Assembly: GCA_900321955.1 (NCBI GenBank)
Contig: ONXX01000022.1
Coordinates: 1-11,371 of the forward strand
From: an uncultured Bacillota bacterium
Lineage (GTDB): Bacteria; Bacillota_I; Bacilli_A; Erysipelotrichales; Erysipelotrichaceae
DNA: 11,371 nt
Reading direction: 5' to 3'
Each line of letters opens with the position of its first letter. Position 1 is the first letter of the stretch. Both the position numbers and the translations under genes were made by a program. Positions 5,518-11,371 of this stretch are shown one piece after another. The notes under the pieces are model-generated. The model had not been told where the DNA came from, did no database searches, and worked only from the letters and a program-made list of their open reading frames with translations.

Positions 5518-6896
5518 TGGAAGGCTATGAAATAGAGATCACAGAACCTTCCGGCGAGTTTCCTTTGATCGATCTTGGCCGGGACATCGAAGTCAAGGGA
5601 AGGATCAAAGGAAAGATCGACAGGGATCTTTCTTTGAAGGTCGAACTTTTCGACCGGGAAGGCAGGCTGCTTCGTTACGCTTGTCAGAACAGGCTGAAGG
5701 ATACTTCGATCGATCTGAACTATCCGGGTCTGGTCACCTATAAAGAGGAGCTGGATCCGAAAAAAGAAAAACTCAAAGCCTTCGGTTTTCCGGAACTGCA
5801 GGTCAAGGATATTGAGGATCCTGAAGCTTCGATACGAAACGCGACCATCAAGTGTTTCTATGATGAGGACAGCTTCAAGGCGATTCTGGGTTCCGGCAGT
5901 GACGTGAAACACGGCCGCATCTTTGATACCGGCATGGATTTCACTGATGAAAAAGGTCATCCCTACGATACCCTTGTAAAGGGTGAGTATACGATCAAAG
6001 CGAGTCTGATCGAAAAAGAGAAACTGCTGGCATCGACGGAAAAGAAGATCCGCATCGATGTGCGTCAGGAAGTGGCCATCGTCCGCTTCAATCCTGCCTC
6101 TCACCGCAAAGCGATGAACCTCTGGTGCAAAGAAAAAGGCATCGACATCGTCAACGATACGATGCCGGGATATCTTGAACCCTATCTGGGAACCTGGTAC
6201 TACCATATGGGTTTGTTGCCGTATTATCGGGCCAATGACATCACCTTTTATCAGGATGCCCTCGTCCATATGTTTGTCTATCTGTGTGATCCGACCTCGA
6301 CCTCTTATGAGACAGAGCTTGCCTACCTGCAGGACAAGGGACAAGTCGGGGATCATCGGCGCTTCAAGGCCTATCACTACGATATCGGTGAGGCTCTGAT
6401 CAAGGGCAGACAGGGAAAGATCCTTTGTTTTGATGAGGGAGAAGATATGGCGCTTTGCCGTATCGATCTGCTGCAAAAGGGAGAGGAAGGCGTCTTTGAT
6501 CTGAGTGAAAAGGACCTGCAGGACTGTTTCTTTGAAACGGAAGATCTTGAAATCAAAGCAGGATCTTTGATCGCCTTTATGGGGGTGGTCAAGCCCTGGC
6601 AGCTGAAGAAGGGTGATGTGACTTTAAAAAAAGACAACACCTACGAAATGAAACATGATGTCAGTAAAGTCATCTACGAGATCGATGAGGGAGATCATGT
6701 AAGCAGACAGGAAAGAGAATTGATGATGGACCGCATGGAAGAATCATCGATCGGTTCTTCGGTCTACGAGTTCTACAACCTCTTTCTCTTTGATGAATCC
6801 TTTAAGGGAAAAGATTTGAATATCAGGATCTCTATTGCCAACGATGAAGGCAGGATCCTGAAAAAAGATAAACACGTGCATATCAGAGTGCGATAG
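5517..6896 (+). CDS. Uncharacterised protein with terminal beta-sandwich-like segments
   Basis: I do not recognise this 459-residue protein. Its ATG overlaps the preceding TGA stop (TGATG); with only a distant AAGGA (5500-5504), translation is probably coupled to the dipeptidase gene. There is no signal peptide and no membrane helix, so it should stay in the cytoplasm. The ends look like related beta-rich modules. LSLKVELFDREGRLL (38-52) resembles LNIRISIANDEGRIL (434-448), and KIRIDV (177-182) resembles HVHIRV (453-458). The middle (about 190-290) is aromatic, with LGTWYYHMG (224-232), LPYYRAND (234-241), YQDALVHMFVYLCD (245-258) and YHYDIGEA (286-293). It holds several His, Asp and Cys residues that could be catalytic or bind sugar, though no known motif is present. 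Its place between a D-Ala-D-Ala dipeptidase and a fucosidase suggests a part in wall or glycan handling. Codon use matches its neighbours. The gene is real with high confidence; its function is unknown. Confidence 0.88.
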   Translation: MEGYEIEITEPSGEFPLIDLGRDIEVKGRIKGKIDRDLSLKVELFDREGRLLRYACQNRLKDTSIDLNYPGLVTYKEELDPKKEKLKAFGFPELQVKDIEDPEASIRNATIKCFYDEDSFKAILGSGSDVKHGRIFDTGMDFTDEKGHPYDTLVKGEYTIKASLIEKEKLLASTEKKIRIDVRQEVAIVRFNPASHRKAMNLWCKEKGIDIVNDTMPGYLEPYLGTWYYHMGLLPYYRANDITFYQDALVHMFVYLCDPTSTSYETELAYLQDKGQVGDHRRFKAYHYDIGEALIKGRQGKILCFDEGEDMALCRIDLLQKGEEGVFDLSEKDLQDCFFETEDLEIKAGSLIAFMGVVKPWQLKKGDVTLKKDNTYEMKHDVSKVIYEIDEGDHVSRQERELMMDRMEESSIGSSVYEFYNLFLFDESFKGKDLNIRISIANDEGRILKKDKHVHIRVR

Positions 6897-6905
6897 GAGA
6901 AGAAA

Positions 6906-8189
6906 ATGGAATACATGAAGAGAAAAGACTATGAAGCGTGGATCGCTTCGACCAGAGATGCCCGCATGGACTGGTGGCGCAAGGCACGCTTTGGCATGTT
7001 TGTGCACTTCGGCCTCTATTCGATCCTGGGCAGACATGAGTGGGTCATGTCGATGGAAGGCATCGACAAGGAAGACTACGAGAAACTGGCTGATCAGTTT
7101 CTGCCTGAGGAAGGCTGCTGTGAGAAATGGGCAAAGCTGGCGAAGAAGGCCGGCATGAAGTACATGGTTCTGACGACCAGACACCACGAAGGCTTCTCTC
7201 TCTGGGATTCCAAGGTCAATCCTTACAACAGTGTCAATTACGGCTGCCACAGAGATATCGTGAAGGAATTCGTTGAGGCTTGCCGCAAATATGATCTGAA
7301 GATCGGTTTCTATTCTTCCATCATGGACTGGCATCATCCCGATGGTGAAAAGTGCGAGAACGATCCGGAAGCCAGAAGGAGATTCCTGGATTACATCGAA
7401 GCATTAAATACGGAATTATTGACCAATTACGGCAAGATCGACATTCTCTGGTACGATGTCGCCCAGCCGATGGAATCCTGGGAGGCCTGGGATTCTCTGG
7501 CCCGCAACCAGCGCTTGAGAGCTTTGCAGCCGGACATCATCATCAATGACCGTTCCCGTCTGCCGGAAGACTTCGGCACACCGGAAGGGAAGATCCGGGT
7601 CATGGACAGGGATTGGGAAGCCTGCATGACTTTCAATGATATCGCCTGGGGCTACCTCGATGAGGGACAGGCCCTTCCATATGCCTATTCGGCAGAACGT
7701 ATCCTGCGCATGCTGAATACCTGCGCCTGCAACGGCGGCAACCTCTTGCTGAACGTGGGCCCAAGACCCGACGGCAATATCCCGTCGGATGCGATCAAAC
7801 CTTTGGAGATGGTTGGCGAATGGTTAAAGAGAAACGGGGAAGCCGTCTATGGCAAGCTTCATCCGAATCTCTTATCCGGTTCCTGGTTCAGGGGCGGCAA
7901 CGGCATTTCCGGCATTACCTATGGGGAGGATCTGAAAGCCGTCTATTTATGGAACTGGATCTCGCCGAAAGACAGGGAGATGTATTTCTCCGGTGTATTC
8001 TCCAAACCGGTGAAAGTGACCAAGCTTTCCACGGGCGAAGAGATCCCGTTTGAATATGGGGAAGATCACAGGATCCTCTTAAAGAAAGTGAAACGGGAAG
8101 CCTGGGAGATCGTTCCGGTCTACAAGATCGAATTTGAAACCCCGCTGGATTATCGCCCGTTCCACAAGTATCCCCAGATCTGGTACTAG
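6906..8189 (+). CDS. GH29 alpha-L-fucosidase, apparently cytoplasmic
   Basis: Retaining exo-glycosidase releasing alpha-linked L-fucose. At 427 aa, residues about 20-310 are the GH29 barrel: RFGMFVHFGLYS (28-39), TRHHEGFSLWDS (91-102), IGFYSSIMDWHHP (133-145), the nucleophile Asp184 in DILWYD, DFGTPE (222-227), WEACMTFND (237-245) and GGNLLLNVGPRPDG (277-290). The acid/base residue varies in this family; Glu227 or Glu238 are candidates. About 110 C-terminal residues form the usual small beta domain. There is no signal peptide, so the substrate must be taken up first, although no transporter is in the window. The Shine-Dalgarno AGGAG (6895-6899) overlaps the previous gene's TAG stop, with 6 bases to the ATG, so it is co-translated in the operon. 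Substrate linkage is not predictable, and activity on other sugars is possible. Confidence 0.94.
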   Translation: MEYMKRKDYEAWIASTRDARMDWWRKARFGMFVHFGLYSILGRHEWVMSMEGIDKEDYEKLADQFLPEEGCCEKWAKLAKKAGMKYMVLTTRHHEGFSLWDSKVNPYNSVNYGCHRDIVKEFVEACRKYDLKIGFYSSIMDWHHPDGEKCENDPEARRRFLDYIEALNTELLTNYGKIDILWYDVAQPMESWEAWDSLARNQRLRALQPDIIINDRSRLPEDFGTPEGKIRVMDRDWEACMTFNDIAWGYLDEGQALPYAYSAERILRMLNTCACNGGNLLLNVGPRPDGNIPSDAIKPLEMVGEWLKRNGEAVYGKLHPNLLSGSWFRGGNGISGITYGEDLKAVYLWNWISPKDREMYFSGVFSKPVKVTKLSTGEEIPFEYGEDHRILLKKVKREAWEIVPVYKIEFETPLDYRPFHKYPQIWY

Positions 8190-8192
8190 AAG

Positions 8193-8212
8193 AAAAGCCC
8201 GTTTGGGCTTTT
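8193..8212 (+). terminator. Rho-independent terminator of the three-gene operon
   Basis: A perfect 8-bp stem, AAAAGCCC / GGGCTTTT, closes a GTTT loop three bases after the fucosidase stop. The T run is inside the stem, so the U tract beyond it is short and some readthrough is possible. Confidence 0.8.
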
Positions 8213-8370
8213 ACTGTATTTCGATGTTGTTTTGGATGTCGTTCATCCATGCCGTTGGAGACGATACCGGTCATCGTGGACAAGACCCTTGGCGCTGCCA
8301 GGTTGACCATGGAAAAAAGGCCAGGAGAAAACAAAATGCAGTAAAATAATTTTATATGGATGAGTAAACG
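8213..8370 (+). other. Non-coding gap with possible gene relic and weak promoter
   Basis: This gap between the terminator and the PrsW-like gene keeps a coding-like base composition up to about 8344. A 31-codon reading frame (ATG 8249 to TAA 8344) gives a protein-like string with TIPVIVDKTLGAARLT, but has no ribosome binding site, and I cannot assign it to a family. It could be the eroded 3' end of a lost gene. From 8342 the DNA turns AT-rich; TAAAAT (8342-8347) and TATATG (8353-8358) are possible -10 elements for the next operon, without convincing -35 partners. Confidence 0.3.
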
Positions 8371-8382
8371 GGAGGGATAGTC

Positions 8383-9093
8383 ATGACAATCTTGTTGATC
8401 GTGGCGGGAATACTTTTGAGTTCCGTGCCGGTCGTATTGGCGTATATCCGTTTTCGGAATCTGAAGGATGAAGCGGCTTATAAGGATCTGATGACCAAAG
8501 CGATGATTGTCGGTCTCTTATCGTGTCCTGCCGGCTTTTTACTGTCGGGCGTCTTCGCCATTATCGAAAGAGTTTTCCATATCAATGAGATGGGTTTGTT
8601 GGGAGCGGCATATCATAAGATCATCCTGCTGGCGCTGGCGGAAGAGATCGTTAAGACGTTCTTATTTATCCGCTTTACCAAGAAGCACAGCTATCCGTAT
8701 TCCTGGCTGGATCTCATTGCGATCGGCACAACGGTGGCCATCGGTTTTGAGATCGGTGAATCCATGGTCATGCTCGGAAGCGAACCGATCGTCATGCTGC
8801 TCAGAGGCATCTCAGCCATGCACATGTGCTTCGGTTTTGTTATCGCCTGGGGTTATGGCAAGTACCAGAAGACCGGCAAGATCTTGCCGTTTGTCTTATG
8901 TTTCCTGCTTTCCTGGCTGTGGCATGGTCTCTATGACTTCGGTTTAAGCGAAGAGCTCCTGGCACTCAATGACAATTTTGCTGCTCTTTCCATTTCGCTG
9001 GCCGTTATTGCCTTTGCCTATATGATTTATATCTTTATCTTTATACCAAAGGCGGCCAAAAAAGAAGTTTATACAACGCCGATCATCAGGTAA
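8383..9093 (+). CDS. PrsW-family glutamic-type intramembrane protease
   Basis: Multi-pass membrane protein (236 aa, about seven hydrophobic segments) of the PrsW family, named for the Bacillus subtilis site-1 protease that cuts an anti-sigma factor. The clan's motifs are present in order: EEIVK (87-91, the conserved Glu pair), GFEIGES (121-127), RGISAMH (141-147) and WHGLYDF (180-186). All predicted active-site Glu and His positions are filled. The Shine-Dalgarno GGGAGGG (8370-8376) is strong and lies 6 bases before the ATG. A CPBP-type protease gene follows after 25 bases with its own strong Shine-Dalgarno, so the two are probably co-transcribed. No anti-sigma or sigma factor gene is adjacent, so the substrate must be encoded elsewhere. 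A transport or scaffolding role without proteolysis cannot be excluded. Confidence 0.87.
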   Translation: MTILLIVAGILLSSVPVVLAYIRFRNLKDEAAYKDLMTKAMIVGLLSCPAGFLLSGVFAIIERVFHINEMGLLGAAYHKIILLALAEEIVKTFLFIRFTKKHSYPYSWLDLIAIGTTVAIGFEIGESMVMLGSEPIVMLLRGISAMHMCFGFVIAWGYGKYQKTGKILPFVLCFLLSWLWHGLYDFGLSEELLALNDNFAALSISLAVIAFAYMIYIFIFIPKAAKKEVYTTPIIR

Positions 9094-9118
9094 GGCGTAA
9101 AAATAGTAGGGGGTATTT

Positions 9119-10021
9119 ATGAAAGAATTCTTTAAAAAGATCCATACCGAAAATTTCCGCTGGTATGATGAGATCCTTCTGGTGTCCTTTTTTTCCTTTA
9201 TTCTGGTTCTCCTGGGTCAGATTCTGGGGACGGTTATCCTTGGGATCTGCAGATCTGCCTTAGGACTGACCGATGGCTTCTGGGAGACTTTCTTGATGTA
9301 CTTCCAGACTTTTGGCGTCTGGATCGTCATGCTGGCCTTTTTTGCCATCTTCAAGCACCGTCGCCCGATCTTCAAGGCGATCGGTACCAAGCCGAAAGGC
9401 AACAACCTGAAGTATCTCGGTTTAGGTCTTCTGATCGGTTTTGGCTTGAACTTCGGCTGTGCAGTCGTTGCGATGCTGCATAAGGACATCCACATCCATT
9501 TCAGCCGTTTTGAGATCCTGCCTTTCTTGGCTCTTCTGTTTGCCGTATTTGTACAGTCTTCTTCGGAAGAGCTGGTCGACAGAGCCTATGTCTTTCAGGT
9601 GGCCAGGAAGGGCTATCGCAGCAAGTGGGTAGCGATCATCGGCAACGCCCTGATCTTCTCGCTCATGCATGGAGCTAACCCGGGTGTCACTGCTCTGGCT
9701 TTGGCCAACATCTTCTTCTCGGGTCTTCTGTTCAGCCTGTTTGTCTACTACTTCGATTCTCTGTGGTGTGCCTATGGTATTCATACCGGCTGGAACTTCA
9801 CGCAGTCGATCCTTTTAGGTCTGCCAAACTCGGGCCTGGTCGTTCCGTATTCCAACTTTGAACTGGATACGGCGGCAGCTACCAATTCCTTTGCCTACAA
9901 TGTCGCATTCGGCATTGAAGGAACGATCTTATCAACGGTTGTTCTGGCCGTTGCCTGCCTGATCGTTTATCTGCTTGGCGAAAAGCGCAACCAGCAGCCG
10001 ATCGACATCTGGAATCAATAA
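9119..10021 (+). CDS. CPBP (CAAX/Abi) family intramembrane glutamic endopeptidase
   Basis: Membrane protein of 300 aa with about eight hydrophobic segments. The CPBP/Abi core has motif 1 SEELVDRAYVF (149-159; Glu150, Glu151 and Arg155 of EExxxR), motif 2 FSLMH (180-184) and motif 3 HTGWN (222-226), which match the catalytic residues of the Rce1-like clan. Family members include CAAX prenyl endopeptidases and bacteriocin self-immunity proteins such as the PlnI and SkkI types; bacterial substrates are mostly unknown. No bacteriocin precursor or prenylated target is seen nearby. Shine-Dalgarno AGGGGG (9108-9113) is 5 bases before the ATG, and the gap to the PrsW-like gene is only 25 bases. A charged N-terminal tail faces the cytoplasm. 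PrsW and CPBP belong to the same broad superfamily, so the pair may be complementary proteases of one pathway or distant paralogues. Confidence 0.9.
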   Translation: MKEFFKKIHTENFRWYDEILLVSFFSFILVLLGQILGTVILGICRSALGLTDGFWETFLMYFQTFGVWIVMLAFFAIFKHRRPIFKAIGTKPKGNNLKYLGLGLLIGFGLNFGCAVVAMLHKDIHIHFSRFEILPFLALLFAVFVQSSSEELVDRAYVFQVARKGYRSKWVAIIGNALIFSLMHGANPGVTALALANIFFSGLLFSLFVYYFDSLWCAYGIHTGWNFTQSILLGLPNSGLVVPYSNFELDTAAATNSFAYNVAFGIEGTILSTVVLAVACLIVYLLGEKRNQQPIDIWNQ

Positions 10022-10023
10022 GT

Positions 10024-10050
10024 ACAATCCCGGCCTTCACCGGGTTTTGT
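10024..10050 (+). terminator. Rho-independent terminator of the PrsW-like/CPBP operon
   Basis: CCCGG (10029-10033) pairs with CCGGG (10040-10044) around a CCTTCA loop and is followed by TTTTGT. Outer ACAA / TTGT pairing can lengthen the stem across one mismatch. It starts right after the CPBP stop codon. Confidence 0.75.
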
Positions 10051-10083
10051 GTATCTGCATAGAATTCGTTTGGCAGATTATTC

Positions 10084-10089
10084 TATAAT
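10084..10089 (+). promoter_or_regulatory. Probable -10 element of the aminopeptidase gene
   Basis: A perfect TATAAT lies 32 bases before the start codon, in the short gap after the terminator. The only TTGACA-like hexamer, TTGGCA at 10070, is 8 bases away and too close, so the true -35 is weak. Confidence 0.5.
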
Positions 10090-10121
10090 GTAAAAAAGAA
10101 AAAACAGGGGGGAGATCGAAT

Positions 10122-11336
10122 ATGAATTTAGAAAAAATGCAGCACAAGTATGCCTATACTTTAGCCAGAGTCGGCCTGAACGTTCAGCCGGGTCAGACAG
10201 TTCTGGTGGAAGCTGCCATCGAAGGGGCTTATTTCACGCCGATCTTTGCGGAAGAATGTTATAAACTCGGTGCCGGCAATGTCGTCATCCACTATCTGGA
10301 TGAGCCGAATCTCAAAGTCGCAGCCAAATACAGAAAAGACGAAGATGTCAGAAAGATCGAACCGTGGGAATCTTTGCAGTGTACGCAATACCTCGATGAA
10401 GGTGCCTGCTACATCCGTCTGGAGGGTGTCAATCCGGCTTTGATGGCCGATGTACCGGAAGATCAGGCCAATGCGATCTTCGCCCATACCGACGCCATCC
10501 GCAACATCATGCGCAAGGCTTCCAGAGAAAAACACTGCCAGTGGTGCATTGCCATGATCCCGACTAAGGAGTGGGCGGATTTCATCCTGAAAGATGTGAA
10601 AGAAGAAGAACGTTACGAAGAACTCTGGAAACTGATTCTGAAGCTCTGCTACATCGATGAAGACAATGACGTCGTCAAGACCTGGGAAGAGAAGAATGCC
10701 CGCAAGAGAGAACGGGGCGACATCATCGATTCCTATGAATTCACAAAACTCCACTACACGGCTTCCAACGGCACGGATCTGACTGTTGAACTGACACCGG
10801 ATTCCAAGTTCGGTTTCGGCAAGCGCAAACTGCCGGAGAATTATGTCCGTTTCAATGCCAATATTCCGACTGAAGAGATCTGCACGACGCCGGAAAAATT
10901 CGGCACCAATGGTGTCGTCTTTGCCTCAAGGCCTTTAGTCTTAGGCGGCAAGTCTGTGGAGAATTTCGGTTTCCGTTTTGAAAACGGCAAGGTCGTTGAA
11001 GTCATCGCCAAGGAAGGCAAGGAAATGCTGGAAGCACTGGTGAAGATGGATGAGAATGCCGGCTATCTCGGTGAAGCTGCTTTAGTCGAATACCATTCGC
11101 CGATCTCAATGAGCGGTGTCGTCTTCTATACGACTTTGATCGATGAAAATGCCTCCTGCCACCTGGCTTTGGGCAGAGGCTTGAACAACGGCAAATGTTC
11201 CGATCCGAAGTATACCTTCAATGATTCTGTGATCCATATCGATTTCATGATCGGTACCAAGGATATGCATATCGTGGGTACGACCAAAGACGGAGAGGAA
11301 GTCGTCATCTTCGACAACGGCGATTTCGCCATTTAA
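10122..11336 (+). CDS. M29-family metalloaminopeptidase (AmpS/PepS type)
   Basis: Cytosolic dimeric metallopeptidase removing N-terminal residues from peptides, usually with broad specificity, in peptide turnover. The 404-aa length is typical. The N-terminal alpha/beta domain (1-200) is followed by the metal-binding domain. NIPTEE (247-252) and LGEAAL (316-321) supply the two Glu ligands, ASCHLALG (344-351) gives His347, and IHIDFMIG (371-378) gives His372 and Asp374. The position seven residues after His347, a metal-contacting Tyr in characterised AmpS and AmpT as I recall, is Leu354 here, and the following loop is short. A Shine-Dalgarno-rich GGGGGGAGA (10107-10115) lies 6 bases before the ATG, predicting strong translation. 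The gene stands alone between a terminator-plus-promoter and a closing terminator. It has no signal peptide. Confidence 0.93.
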   Translation: MNLEKMQHKYAYTLARVGLNVQPGQTVLVEAAIEGAYFTPIFAEECYKLGAGNVVIHYLDEPNLKVAAKYRKDEDVRKIEPWESLQCTQYLDEGACYIRLEGVNPALMADVPEDQANAIFAHTDAIRNIMRKASREKHCQWCIAMIPTKEWADFILKDVKEEERYEELWKLILKLCYIDEDNDVVKTWEEKNARKRERGDIIDSYEFTKLHYTASNGTDLTVELTPDSKFGFGKRKLPENYVRFNANIPTEEICTTPEKFGTNGVVFASRPLVLGGKSVENFGFRFENGKVVEVIAKEGKEMLEALVKMDENAGYLGEAALVEYHSPISMSGVVFYTTLIDENASCHLALGRGLNNGKCSDPKYTFNDSVIHIDFMIGTKDMHIVGTTKDGEEVVIFDNGDFAI

Positions 11337-11347
11337 TCTATGAAATG

Positions 11348-11371
11348 ACCGGACTGCAAAGTTCGGTTTTT
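11348..11371 (+). terminator. Rho-independent terminator of the aminopeptidase gene
   Basis: ACCGGACT (11348-11355) pairs with AGTTCGGT (11360-11367), eight pairs including one G-U, around a GCAA tetraloop, and is followed by T residues to the window edge. The GCAA loop recurs in the prs and bidirectional terminators. Confidence 0.88.

Noticed and set aside
5478..6476. A 332-codon open frame on the minus strand
   Set aside because: It lies fully opposite the 459-aa gene, has no ribosome binding site or recognisable domain, and arises from GAT/ATC-rich codons that leave the antisense frame free of stops.
7915..8334. A minus-strand frame of 139 codons covering the fucosidase 3' end and the gap after it
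   Set aside because: It reads through the operon terminator and most of it is antisense to the GH29 C-terminus; composition and motifs do not support a protein.
9119..10021. Bacteriocin cluster with CPBP immunity protein
   Set aside because: No small double-glycine leader peptide, ABC exporter or modifying enzyme is found around the gene.
10161..10754. A 197-codon open frame on the minus strand opposite the aminopeptidase
   Set aside because: It is antisense to a conserved M29 domain and lacks any start signal; the hydrophobic look comes from antisense of acidic and Lys codons.

Overview
The window looks like chromosomal DNA of a strictly or mostly anaerobic, Gram-positive Bacillota. I infer this from strong purine-rich Shine-Dalgarno sequences, lipoprotein and CHAP-type wall enzymes, a rubredoxin relic, Rho-independent terminators after nearly every unit, and near-50% GC with GAT/ATC-rich codon use. 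An Erysipelotrichia-like host would fit, but nothing in the sequence proves that lineage. There is no transposase, integrase, tRNA, rRNA or CRISPR array, and no stretch over 300 bases without a gene or relic.

Layout. Positions 1-1287 (+) hold the 3' part of a ribose-phosphate pyrophosphokinase (prs) reading frame that carries an unusual N-terminal extension and runs in from outside the window. It ends at a strong terminator. Positions about 1326-1461 (+) hold a rubredoxin pseudogene with no usable start, a TGA where a metal-ligand cysteine is expected, and a late +1 frameshift. It is followed by a bidirectional terminator shared with a convergent CorA-type metal transporter (1486-2403, -). 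Upstream of corA on the same strand is a membrane-anchored CHAP-domain cysteine hydrolase (2438-3301, -). Its terminator is nested with the likely corA promoter. A rhomboid intramembrane serine protease (3316-3894, +) diverges from the CHAP gene, with overlapping promoters and little or no 5' leader.

Positions 3994-8189 (+) form a three-gene operon bounded by terminators: a lipoprotein with a C-terminal VanX-like D-Ala-D-Ala dipeptidase domain, a 459-residue protein I do not recognise (start overlapping the previous stop as TGATG), and a GH29 alpha-L-fucosidase without signal peptide. I infer a role in handling cell-wall dipeptide and possibly glycan fragments; the central protein is the best candidate here for something undescribed. 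Positions 8383-10021 (+) hold a tandem pair of multi-pass glutamic-type membrane proteases, one PrsW-like and one CPBP/Abi-like. The last unit (10122-11336, +) is a cytosolic M29-family metalloaminopeptidase with its own promoter and terminator.

Themes. Three different intramembrane protease types (rhomboid, PrsW-like, CPBP) lie within 7 kb, beside two predicted extracytoplasmic wall hydrolases and a cytosolic aminopeptidase. This fits envelope maintenance and peptide recycling, although only the VanX-like/unknown/GH29 trio and the PrsW-like/CPBP pair look co-transcribed.
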